A stretch of 14,777 bases of DNA. Source: Clostridiales bacterium. Lineage in GTDB: Bacteria; Bacillota_A; Clostridia; Peptostreptococcales; Anaerovoracaceae. This document shows, piece by piece, positions 6,722 to 13,224 of this stretch. Made by a program: the position numbers and the translations under genes. Each line of letters opens with the position of its first letter. Within the stretch, counting starts at the first letter, position 1. The notes under the pieces were generated by a model. That model made no database searches, was not told the origin of the DNA, and was given only the letters and a program-made list of their open reading frames with translations. The stretch is taken from assembly GCA_024697655.1 (NCBI GenBank), contig JAILFI010000026.1, positions 1 to 14,777 on the forward strand. The letters run 5' to 3'.

Positions 6722-7875
6722 TCGAGATCAGAAAGATCGATGCCGCACACTGCGCGGATGCAAATATCCCGAATGAACCGTTCGAACTGACCGGCCGGAT
6801 GGTGCCTGCGCTGAGCAGCGGTGTGTGGTCTTATACGATCGAGCCGTTCGACGCTCCGCTGCAGGATCGTTTCCCTGATTTCCCCTATGATGTCGGTGCG
6901 GAAACCAGCGGCGGGAAGAATGGCCGGACAGTTTTTTTCGGTGCTTATGACGGAGATGTCTGCGTGGGTCTTGCGGTGCTGCGGGAAGCCATGTTCCGGT
7001 ATCTGTACCTCGACGATCTCAAAGTCTCGCAGGCATACCGTGGTAAGGGAATCGGCGGCAGGCTGGTCGAAGCCTGTATGAATGAGGCAGAAAGACGCGG
7101 CAAACAAGGCGTTTACACCGTCGCGCAGGATAATAACCTGCGGGCATGTTTGTTTTATCTGGGTCACGGGTTTGAGATCGGCGGGTTTAACAACCGTGAT
7201 TACCGCGGCACGGTACAGGAAAACAAAGCAGATCTGTATTTCTACCGCAACGCTCTGTGCGTTTCAGTTGCAACGATGCGCGATGCAGACCGGCGGACGA
7301 TCGAGAGCGGAGTGCCATCCAAAGAATTGATGCGCCGTGCAGCACAGGGTGTGTATGATGCCTATGATGGGTGGACGGGGAAGCGGACACTCGTGATCTG
7401 CGGCAGTGGCAACAACGGCGGCGATGGTTACGCGTTGGCGGAGATCATGCGCGGGAACGGGCTCGATGTCACGGTGCTGCGCGTGAGCGAAAAGTTCTCT
7501 GCGGACGGGCAGTACTATTATGACCGCTGCATGAAGAAGGGTGTGCCGTACCTGCTTTATGGGAAAGATGCCGTGGAATTTGGAGAATACGGGATCTTTG
7601 TGGACTGCATGCTCGGCACCGGTTTTCAGGGCGTGCCGAAAGCGCCGGTCGCTTCCGTCATCCGGGAGATCAACCGGGCGCATGAAGAGCACGGGGCATA
7701 TGTGGTCGCGGTCGATATCAACAGCGGCATGAACGGCGATACCGGTGAAGGACAGCTGGCGGTCGTGAGCGACCTGACGGTTTCCATCGGGTTTTATAAG
7801 ACAGGGATGTTCCGCGGCCGCGCCGGGGAACTGATCGGCGATATGACGAATGTCGATATCGGTATCCGGCTTTAG
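6718..7875 (+). CDS. Streptothricin-acetyltransferase-like GNAT fused to NAD(P)HX epimerase (YjeF_N) domain
   Basis: 385 aa. The ATG at 6718 overlaps the previous stop (ATGA) and has AAGGGGA (6701-6707) 10 bp upstream. Residues 1 to about 180 form a GNAT acetyltransferase with acetyl-CoA loop RGKGIG at 108-113. Its EPFELTGRMVP opening, YLDDLKVSQAYRG and QDNNLRACLFYLGHGFEIG segments resemble Sat-type streptothricin N-acetyltransferases. Residues about 185-385 are a YjeF_N domain: SVATMRDADRR start, nucleotide loop GSGNNGGDG (229-237), VDCMLGTGFQG, and the likely catalytic Asp333 in AVDINSG, where DIPSG is more usual. YjeF_N epimerises damaged R-NAD(P)HX to the S form for repair by a dehydratase. 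The dehydratase half, often fused in bacterial Nnr, is absent. No stop or frameshift separates the domains, so this is a true fusion. Acetyl substrate and antibiotic resistance are unproven. Confidence 0.87.
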   Translation: MIEIRKIDAAHCADANIPNEPFELTGRMVPALSSGVWSYTIEPFDAPLQDRFPDFPYDVGAETSGGKNGRTVFFGAYDGDVCVGLAVLREAMFRYLYLDDLKVSQAYRGKGIGGRLVEACMNEAERRGKQGVYTVAQDNNLRACLFYLGHGFEIGGFNNRDYRGTVQENKADLYFYRNALCVSVATMRDADRRTIESGVPSKELMRRAAQGVYDAYDGWTGKRTLVICGSGNNGGDGYALAEIMRGNGLDVTVLRVSEKFSADGQYYYDRCMKKGVPYLLYGKDAVEFGEYGIFVDCMLGTGFQGVPKAPVASVIREINRAHEEHGAYVVAVDINSGMNGDTGEGQLAVVSDLTVSIGFYKTGMFRGRAGELIGDMTNVDIGIRL

Positions 7876-7884
7876 GGAAGCAAT

Positions 7885-7900
7885 GCTGCCGGAAGGCAGC
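7885..7900 (+). other. Intercistronic hairpin
   Basis: GCTGCC, a GGAA loop and GGCAGC form a perfect 6-bp stem in the 47-bp gap before the aldehyde dehydrogenase gene. No T-run follows, so it is not an intrinsic terminator. It could stabilise or punctuate the mRNA. Confidence 0.5.
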
Positions 7901-7922
7901 GCATAGAGAAAGAGGAATTGGT

Positions 7923-9341
7923 ATGAGCTGGTCCAAAGAACAGATCGAGGCACTGGTCGAGAAACAAAGGACGTATTTCCGTACAGGGGCGACACTCGAT
8001 GTGGACTTCCGCATTCTGCAGCTCAAGCGGCTGAAAACGGCGATGCAGATCTATGAAGAAGAGATCAAAGAAGCGCTCGCGGAGGATCTTGGCAGAGATG
8101 ATGCGGAAGGGTATTTCTGTGACATCGGCACCGTCATTCTTGAGACGAACGAGATGATCAAAGGGATCCGCAAATGGGCGAAGCCGGAAATGCATTTCAG
8201 CGGGCTGGTCTGTTTTCCGAGCGTGACGACGAAGGTGCACAAGATGCCATACGGTACGGCGCTGATCATCAGTCCGTTCAATTTCCCCTTCACACTTTCG
8301 TTCGGGGTGCTGGCCGCGGCGATCGCGGGCGGCAATACGGCCGTTATAAAGACGAGTTCGAAAACACCCGCCTGCACAGCTATCATGCAGCGCATGGTCG
8401 AAGAGGTCTGGCCGGATGAATATATCGCGGTCGTGGACGGTGGTCACAATGTGGCTGATCTGTGCCTGGCGCAGCGGTTCGATAAGATCTTTTACACCGG
8501 CTCACCATCGGTCGCCAGACACGTTATGGCAGAGGCTGCGAAGAACCTGACGCCGGTCGCGCTGGAACTGGGCGGGGAGACCGGCAACTGGGCGGTCGTC
8601 CGGAAAGACGCAGATCTCAAAGACACCGCGCGTAAGATCGCGTTCTTCAAACTTTGCAACAGCGGACAGATCTGCATCAATATCAATCAGGTCGCCGTTG
8701 CCGAAGAGGTGGCGGACGCGTTCGTGGAATCGCTCAAAGAAGCGTTCACGAAACAAATCGGTGCGAATGCGCTGGAAAACCCGGAATATCCCCGCCTGAT
8801 CACGCAGGCGGCCTACGACAAATGCGCTGCGGAAGCCGAACAGTACCGCAGCAGGATCGTCTTTGGCGGGGCAGGCAGCCGCGAAGCCTGTCAGTACCAG
8901 CCGACGATCATCTATCCGGTCGGGGCAGACGAACCCATCGTGCAGCATGAACTGTTCTCACCGCTTCTGCCGGTCGTCCCGTACAAAGATGATGAGATCG
9001 ACGCGATGATGGATCTCATCGCGGAGAGGGAACATGGATTGGCACTGTACCTGTTCACGAAGGATATGAAGTGGGCGGACCGTGTGATGGCGACCCAGCA
9101 GTACGGCGGCGGATGTATCAACGAGGTGTGCCTGCACATGATGGTCAAAGGGGCGCCGTTCAACGGGACCGGGCACTCCGGCATGGGGGCGTACCACGGA
9201 GAATGGGGCTTCCGGGAATTCACCCATCCCCAGACGGTGCTCAAGGGGAGCACGCATTTCAATCTGCCGCTTCGCGAACACCCCTACCGCGGCGTGAAGA
9301 ATGCGTATAAAATGAAACTGTTGAAGCTCTTTGAGCGGTAA
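7923..9341 (+). CDS. NAD(P)-dependent aldehyde dehydrogenase (ALDH superfamily, class-3-like)
   Basis: 472 aa, cytoplasmic; oxidises an aldehyde to the acid with NAD(P). The oxyanion Asn120 lies in SPFNFP, the Rossmann glycine loop in FYTGSPSVARHVM, the general-base Glu215 in ALELGGE, and the nucleophile Cys251 in NSGQIC, 36 residues after the Glu. The short N-terminus, the length and the LTPVALELGG context fit the compact class-3-like group. One oddity: the usual GGK(S/P) after the Glu reads GGETGNW. The C-terminal half contains PFNGTGHSGMGAYHGEWGFREFTH, in which GxGxYHG-type residues are typical of class 3. ATG 7923 has AGAGGA 6 bp upstream. It is 47 bp after the fusion gene and 39 bp before the dipeptidase gene. 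The substrate is unknown; a role in scavenging reactive or fermentation aldehydes would fit its neighbours. Confidence 0.9.
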   Translation: MSWSKEQIEALVEKQRTYFRTGATLDVDFRILQLKRLKTAMQIYEEEIKEALAEDLGRDDAEGYFCDIGTVILETNEMIKGIRKWAKPEMHFSGLVCFPSVTTKVHKMPYGTALIISPFNFPFTLSFGVLAAAIAGGNTAVIKTSSKTPACTAIMQRMVEEVWPDEYIAVVDGGHNVADLCLAQRFDKIFYTGSPSVARHVMAEAAKNLTPVALELGGETGNWAVVRKDADLKDTARKIAFFKLCNSGQICININQVAVAEEVADAFVESLKEAFTKQIGANALENPEYPRLITQAAYDKCAAEAEQYRSRIVFGGAGSREACQYQPTIIYPVGADEPIVQHELFSPLLPVVPYKDDEIDAMMDLIAEREHGLALYLFTKDMKWADRVMATQQYGGGCINEVCLHMMVKGAPFNGTGHSGMGAYHGEWGFREFTHPQTVLKGSTHFNLPLREHPYRGVKNAYKMKLLKLFER

Positions 9342-9380
9342 GAGCGGTTCCGGGACGAATACACGCAATACGGAGAGAAC

Positions 9381-10040
9381 ATGGCTACGGATTTTGAAAA
9401 GAAAGTAACAATGGACAGTTCCGGATTCGTCCTGCTGGCGGACATGGTCCCCGGCATCGTACAGGAGATCCGGTATTATTCCACTTACAATTTCATAGGC
9501 GACCGCATCGACGGCTACGAAGAGCCCTGTGCCATCCTGACCAAAGAGGCGGCGAGAGCGCTCAAAGCGGTCAGCAATGAAGTGAACGTGCAGGGATACA
9601 GGCTGAAGGTATTTGACGCCTACCGGCCGGCATGCGCCGTGCGGCATTTTGTGCTGTGGGGAATCGAGGATCTGGACCTTCGCATGAAGCCGTTCTTCTA
9701 TCCGGATCTGGAAAAGCAGGAACTGTTCGTTCAGGGGTATGTCGCGAGCCAGTCGAGCCACAACCGCGGCAGCACGATCGACCTGACCCTGCTCGATATG
9801 GCGACGGGCAAGGAACTCGATATGGGCAGTCCGTTCGATATGTTCAGCGAGATCTCGCACCCGGACTATAAAGGCATCACAGACGAGCAGTACGCCAACC
9901 GCATGCGCCTGCAGAAGGTGATGGTGCGCAACGGATTCGCACCGATCGACTGCGAGTGGTGGCACTTCACGCTGGCGGACGAGCCGTATCCGGATACCTA
10001 CTTTGAGTTCCCGGTCTCTTCCTCCTACCTGAAGAGATGA
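9381..10040 (+). CDS. D-alanyl-D-alanine dipeptidase, VanX/DdpX type (peptidase M15D)
   Basis: 219 aa. A zinc peptidase that splits the dipeptide D-Ala-D-Ala. Visible residues are Arg82 in DAYRP, zinc ligands His127 and Asp134 in SSHNRGSTIDLTL, and Glu192 with zinc ligand His195 in EWWHF. The whole set is offset by +11 from VanX (H116, D123, E181, H184, from family knowledge), so the active site appears complete. No signal peptide is present, so the enzyme is probably cytoplasmic. VanH and VanA partners are not in the window, so a stand-alone role (cell-wall D-Ala recycling or nutrient use, as for DdpX) is more likely than glycopeptide resistance. ATG 9381 follows GGAGAG with 4-5 bp spacing. 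It is the last gene of the five-gene run and ends 12 bp before the convergent LysR gene. Confidence 0.9.
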   Translation: MATDFEKKVTMDSSGFVLLADMVPGIVQEIRYYSTYNFIGDRIDGYEEPCAILTKEAARALKAVSNEVNVQGYRLKVFDAYRPACAVRHFVLWGIEDLDLRMKPFFYPDLEKQELFVQGYVASQSSHNRGSTIDLTLLDMATGKELDMGSPFDMFSEISHPDYKGITDEQYANRMRLQKVMVRNGFAPIDCEWWHFTLADEPYPDTYFEFPVSSSYLKR

Positions 10041-10052
10041 CGGCAGCGTCTT

Positions 10053-10949
10053 CTAAACAGAGACATGCGCCTTGATGAACTCCAGGAATGCCCGCATCTG
10101 CGGGTTGAGCCAGCGGTTTTCGTTATAGAGCATCTGTATGTAAACACCGGACTCCGGCTCCTGCGTATCGATGCGGGAGAGGAGTCCTCTTTTGATGTCA
10201 TCCTCTGCCATGAAGCGGGGGAGAAACGCTCTGCCTCTTCCTTCCCGCAGGATGGCGAGCACGGTGTGGACGCTGGCGACCTCGAGCGCGGGCTGGATCC
10301 TGAGTTCGGTGAGCCGGGCGCTGAGGGCGGAACGCGGTACGTGGTTCTGTTCATACGCGGTCGGCGAATCGATGAACACGTCGTTCAGGATCTCCTGCAG
10401 GGGTACGTTCTTCCGTTTCGTGAGCGGATCTTCCGGCGGGGCGACGAAGATAAAGGGGATATACCGGCTGAGGAAGGTCGTGCACCCTTCAAAAGCCTGC
10501 AGGCGGTCGGTGAACATTGCGAAGTCGGAGCGGTTTTGCCGCAGACGGGCGACGGTCGGATCTGTGTCGTCGTTCGGCCAGATGATCAGCTGGATGCCGG
10601 GATACTGCCGGTGGAAAGCGGGGAGCAGTTTGGAGAGGATGCTGATGGAGATCCCGGAACTGGCCTCGATGGTCAGAGGACCGTGCGGGTCGTCCCAGCT
10701 GGCGGCGAACGCGTCTGCGTTCTCGCTGGCTTTGATGAGGTCGGCGGCGAACGGACGGAAGTTCCTGCCGGCGTCGGTCAGCTGAATGCCTCTGCCGATG
10801 CGGTCGAACAACTGTACGCCGAGCTGCTGCTCAAGCTGCTGGATGTGGGAGGTGACAGATCCCTGGGAATACCCGAGCTGCCGGGCGGCTTTCGTGATGT
10901 TGCCGAGTTCGGCGACTTTGATGAATGTATAAGCGAGTTTGCTGTCCAT
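10053..10949 (-). CDS. LysR-family transcriptional regulator
   Basis: 298 aa, the standard LysR length. Residues 3-60 are the winged helix-turn-helix (FIKVAELGNITKAARQLGYSQ, SVTSHIQQLEQQLG), followed by the linker helix. Residues about 90-295 are the periplasmic-binding-protein-like effector domain, starting near GPLTIEASSGIS. Translation begins at the ATG complementary to 10947-10949, with GAGG about 5 bp upstream on the minus strand. It converges on the D-Ala-D-Ala dipeptidase gene and diverges from the 60-aa membrane protein gene. Dyads between the divergent starts are candidate operators. LysR proteins usually regulate a divergent neighbour and themselves. The inducer is not deducible, and the target could be the small gene or the metabolic cluster on the other side. 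Confidence 0.93.
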   Translation of the reverse strand: MDSKLAYTFIKVAELGNITKAARQLGYSQGSVTSHIQQLEQQLGVQLFDRIGRGIQLTDAGRNFRPFAADLIKASENADAFAASWDDPHGPLTIEASSGISISILSKLLPAFHRQYPGIQLIIWPNDDTDPTVARLRQNRSDFAMFTDRLQAFEGCTTFLSRYIPFIFVAPPEDPLTKRKNVPLQEILNDVFIDSPTAYEQNHVPRSALSARLTELRIQPALEVASVHTVLAILREGRGRAFLPRFMAEDDIKRGLLSRIDTQEPESGVYIQMLYNENRWLNPQMRAFLEFIKAHVSV

Positions 10950-10965
10950 GGAAACCTCGATTCAT

Positions 10966-10993
10966 TTGATAATCCGATGATTTATATTAAAAT
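10966..10993 (+). promoter_or_regulatory. Candidate promoter of the 60-aa protein gene
   Basis: TTGATA (10966-10971), a 16-bp spacer and TAAAAT (10988-10993) would start a transcript near 11000 with a leader of about 118 nt. The -10 box lies inside the 20-bp dyad, as expected for a LysR-controlled promoter. On the opposite strand a possible -10 (TATAAA) for lysR falls in the same stretch. Confidence 0.5.
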
Positions 10994-11025
10994 CATTAGT
11001 TTTACAAATTTATTTTATCATGATA
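10977..11025. promoter_or_regulatory. Candidate LysR operator region with two dyads
   Basis: ATGATTT (10977-10983) and AAATCAT (10990-10996) form a perfect 7-bp dyad with a 6-bp centre. A second palindrome, TATCATGATA, is at 11016-11025. Both contain ATGAT/ATCAT half-sites. They lie between the divergently transcribed lysR and small-protein genes, in the most AT-rich stretch of the window. Confidence 0.5.
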
Positions 11026-11117
11026 CCGTAGAGTTGCAAGAGGGAAGCGGTCCAAAAGAAACGGACTTTCCACACCAACTAAAACTGCAACCGATAAGAA
11101 AGAAACGAGGTAAGAAA

Positions 11118-11300
11118 ATGAGAAAGATGATGATTTCTGTGATCGCACTTCTGGCAGCTATCGTGATGGCCATCCTGAGCACACAGGCAGCAGATTCCAT
11201 CGCCACCGTAGAGATGCTCAGATGCGGTGTGGTCGTGATGCTTGCGGCATTCCTGGTCCTGGTGGACAAGGGCAGCGATGAGGTATACAGAGCAGAATAG
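11118..11300 (+). CDS. Small membrane protein, 60 aa, unknown function
   Basis: 60 aa from ATG 11118, with GAGGT (11107-11111) 6 bp upstream. Two hydrophobic stretches are visible: residues 4-21 (MMISVIALLAAIVMAILS) and about 35-49 (CGVVVMLAAFLVLVD), joined by a short polar turn, with a charged tail ending DEVYRAE. This suggests a two-helix hairpin membrane protein, or a signal-like helix plus one segment. I do not recognise the family. It is divergent from the LysR gene, has a possible dedicated promoter and structured leader, and is followed 30 bp downstream by a strong terminator, so it is probably a monocistronic LysR-linked gene. It is in the same reading frame as a long open stretch running antisense to lysR, but its own start signals are independent. 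Confidence 0.72.
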   Translation: MRKMMISVIALLAAIVMAILSTQAADSIATVEMLRCGVVVMLAAFLVLVDKGSDEVYRAE

Positions 11301-11330
11301 TAAATGCTCAGATATATATTCTCCGTAGAA

Positions 11331-11368
11331 AGAGAGCAGGCGGCAGGACGCCTGCTCTCTTCTTTTTT
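11331..11368 (+). terminator. Intrinsic terminator after the 60-aa protein gene
   Basis: AGAGAGCAGGCG (11331-11342) pairs perfectly over 12 bp with CGCCTGCTCTCT (11349-11360) around a GCAGGA loop, followed by TCTTTTTT. Confidence 0.95.
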
Positions 11369-11455
11369 GATCGTTTTCAGTCTGTTTTCAGAGAATCGCT
11401 CTATTCTTGGCGCATCAGACAGTATGTCCTGCACAACAGGAATGGAGGAGACGAT

Positions 11456-12739
11456 ATGAAAAAAGAAACAGTAAAAGAAAAGCGCCTGCCGGCGGTCCTT
11501 CTGACCGTGCTCCTGCTGGCGGCTCTGCTCACGGGTTGCGGCACTCCGCAGGAGAATGCATCTTCGGGTCTTTCTGCGGATGCAGCGGCAGAAGAAACTG
11601 CGCAGGCGGAAACGGAGGAAGTCACGATCCCGGCTGATCCGTCGCCGGATAATACCGCGCTTTCTTCCGGTACGTGGACCGGGCAGATCGGTGACAAGAC
11701 AGTCACGTTGAACGGCGCATACATCGTCGACGGTATCGATGCCGTGATAGAAGGCGGTACCTGGACGAGCGAGACGGCGGATCAGACAGTCTTTCTTGTC
11801 GTAAACGGCGGCTCGCTGACGATCAAAGACGCGGCGGTCATCAAGACCGGCGGCGGAGAAAGCGGCAGCGCGGACGCGGGGGGCGGCGGCAGTGACGATT
11901 ACAATTTCTATGGCTTGAACTCTGCGATCGTCTGCGTTGGAGAAGACAGCACGGTCAGTATCGAACACTGCACTGTTGACACGGACGCGGAAGGTGCCAA
12001 TGCAGTCTTTGCAACAGATAACAGCGCGGTCACTGTCAGTGATCTGGAAATCAGCACCTTGCAGAATTCCTCCCGCGGCCTGTATGCCACGTACGGCGGC
12101 ACGATCACTGCGGAGAGTGTCCGGATTACGACACAGGGTGCCCACTGCGCACCGCTTGCCACAGACAGAGGCGGCGGCACTGTGACGGTCACCGGCACGG
12201 ACAACTACCTGGAGGCACACGGCGACGGCAGTCCCTGCATCTATTCGACGGGCAGCATTTCTGTGGAAGGGGCAAGCGGTTCTTCCGAGCAGTCGCAGGC
12301 GCTCGTCATTGAGGGCAAGAACACAGTCAGCCTGAAAAACTGCAGCTTTGTCAGCACCGGCAATGACGGCATCATGCTGTACCAGAGCATGTCCGGCGAC
12401 GCGGCGGACAAGGATGCGGCGGGCAGCGTTTCCTCCCTGACCATGGAGGACAGCACGATCGACTACCAGGGTGACGGTCCGCTGCTCTACGTCACGAACA
12501 CGACGACAGAAGTCACCGTGACAGGCTGTACATTCAAGAATGCCGGTTCCGCGCTGATCAGCGCGGCGGCAGGCCGCTGGGGCAGCGACGGCAGCAACGG
12601 CGGGGCGCTGACGCTCACCATCGACGGGCAGTCTGTGGAGGGAGAGATCTCGGCCGACAGCATCAGCTCTGTGCTGGTACAGTGCGTGAACGGCGGCAGC
12701 TTTGACGGACAGACGTCCGGAAACGTGACGGTCAAATAA
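11456..12739 (+). CDS. Lipoprotein with predicted right-handed beta-helix
   Basis: 427 aa. ATG 11456 has GGAGGAG (11444-11450) 5 bp upstream. The N-terminus is a lipoprotein signal: lysine-rich start, hydrophobic core (13-26) and lipobox LLTG/C with Cys28. An acidic, Ala-rich linker (about 30-70) follows, then from about residue 75 a Gly/Thr/Ser-rich, Val/Ile-alternating sequence of recurring rungs such as STVSIEHCTVDT, SAVTVSDLEIST, GTITAESVRITT, TVSLKNCSFVST, SLTMEDSTIDYQ and TEVTVTGCTFKN. This spacing is typical of parallel beta-helix (PbH1-type) folds found in carbohydrate-active or adhesive surface proteins. No catalytic motif is identified. Cysteines recur at equivalent rung positions (HCTV, NCSF, GCTF), suggesting stacking. 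It is flanked by terminators on both sides, so it is probably transcribed alone, though no clear promoter was found between 11369 and 11455. Confidence 0.85.
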   Translation: MKKETVKEKRLPAVLLTVLLLAALLTGCGTPQENASSGLSADAAAEETAQAETEEVTIPADPSPDNTALSSGTWTGQIGDKTVTLNGAYIVDGIDAVIEGGTWTSETADQTVFLVVNGGSLTIKDAAVIKTGGGESGSADAGGGGSDDYNFYGLNSAIVCVGEDSTVSIEHCTVDTDAEGANAVFATDNSAVTVSDLEISTLQNSSRGLYATYGGTITAESVRITTQGAHCAPLATDRGGGTVTVTGTDNYLEAHGDGSPCIYSTGSISVEGASGSSEQSQALVIEGKNTVSLKNCSFVSTGNDGIMLYQSMSGDAADKDAAGSVSSLTMEDSTIDYQGDGPLLYVTNTTTEVTVTGCTFKNAGSALISAAAGRWGSDGSNGGALTLTIDGQSVEGEISADSISSVLVQCVNGGSFDGQTSGNVTVK

Positions 12740-12844
12740 TTAAATTCGTTTCAGTTAGTTTTAAGGAAGCCGCGCTACGATATCATTGTCAGAAGGAAAC
12801 AGCGTACTCAACCAGACAACACTCCCTTTTTAATAACACTCCAT

Positions 12845-12881
12845 AAAGAAAGCAGGCGGGAACAGGCGCCTGTTTTCTTTT
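12845..12881 (+). terminator. Intrinsic terminator after the lipoprotein gene
   Basis: AAAGAAAGCAGGCG (12845-12858) pairs with CGCCTGTTTTCTTT (12867-12880) as 14 bp with one G-U, with an 8-nt loop GGAACAGG. The A-rich left arm and T-rich right arm could make it work in both directions. It lies about 105 bp after the stop codon. The bases between (12740-12844) contain nothing else I can name. Confidence 0.8.
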
Positions 12882-12904
12882 GCGCTCGGAACAGGCTGTT
12901 TTCC

Positions 12905-12932
12905 TTGACTTTTACAGCGATTCCTGTAAACT
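12905..12932 (+). promoter_or_regulatory. Promoter of the T-box/valS transcript
   Basis: TTGACT (12905-12910), a 16-bp spacer and TAAACT (12927-12932) predict a start near 12939, just upstream of the T-box Stem I. Confidence 0.7.
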
Positions 12933-12938
12933 AATACA

Positions 12939-13206
12939 GTACGCAAAACTGCATACGAACGGTGAAGATGAGCAGTACCCGGACTGCACCGCAAGAGAGA
13001 GAGGCTCGTGGGCTGAAAGGCCTCTTCGGAATCGCACAAGGCGAAGGTCGCATCGGAGTTCGACTATGAATGAGTGTCGCTGCAGGAACCGCCCGTGCGG
13101 ATCTCAGGCAGCGGAACAAAGGTGGTACCGCGGACTATATGCTATGACAGCAGGTTCGTCCTTTGCAGCAGATCGCAGGATCTGCAAGGCAGGGACGGAT
13201 TTTTTA
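12939..13206 (+). promoter_or_regulatory. T-box riboswitch, valine (GUC) specifier
   Basis: This leader senses uncharged tRNA-Val and lets valS be read when valine is short. The base of Stem I is CGAAC (12956-12960) paired with GTTCG (13058-13062), then GATG (12967-12970) with CATC (13051-13054). The specifier loop has AGTA (12974-12977) opposite GAA (13043-13045), and the codon GTC (13047-13049) follows the GAA by one base, the expected place. A GA-rich bulge (AGAGAGAG) and an apical GAGGC/GCCTC stem are present. Stem III is CGCTGC (13078-13083) with GCAGCG (13108-13113). The T-box AAGGTGGTACCGCGG (13119-13133) matches the consensus at all but one base; its TGGT (13123-13126) pairs with ACCA, consistent with an A discriminator on tRNA-Val. 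AGG/CCT (13120-13122 with 13160-13162) closes the antiterminator and competes with the terminator. The leader start is inferred from the promoter. Confidence 0.95.
13157..13206 (+). terminator. T-box-controlled terminator upstream of valS
   Basis: CGTCC (13157-13161) pairs with GGACG (13193-13197), and AGATC (13170-13174) with GATCT (13179-13183), around a GCAG loop, with a few unpaired bases in the middle. Six T (13200-13205) follow. Its 5' arm contains the CCT used by the antiterminator, so the two structures exclude each other. Confidence 0.9.
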
Positions 13207-13224
13207 TTAAAGGAGCAACACAAC

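Noticed and set aside
10033..10056. Hairpin GACG-GCAG-CGTC between the dipeptidase and lysR genes as a bidirectional terminator
   Set aside because: The stem is only 4 bp plus a mismatch and 3 bp, with no T-run on either side. It is too weak to annotate.
10065..11117. Long plus-strand frame antisense to lysR, in frame with the 60-aa gene
   Set aside because: Composition is Gly/Glu/Val-rich antisense translation of lysR. The small gene has its own ribosome site and start at 11118, so only that part is kept.
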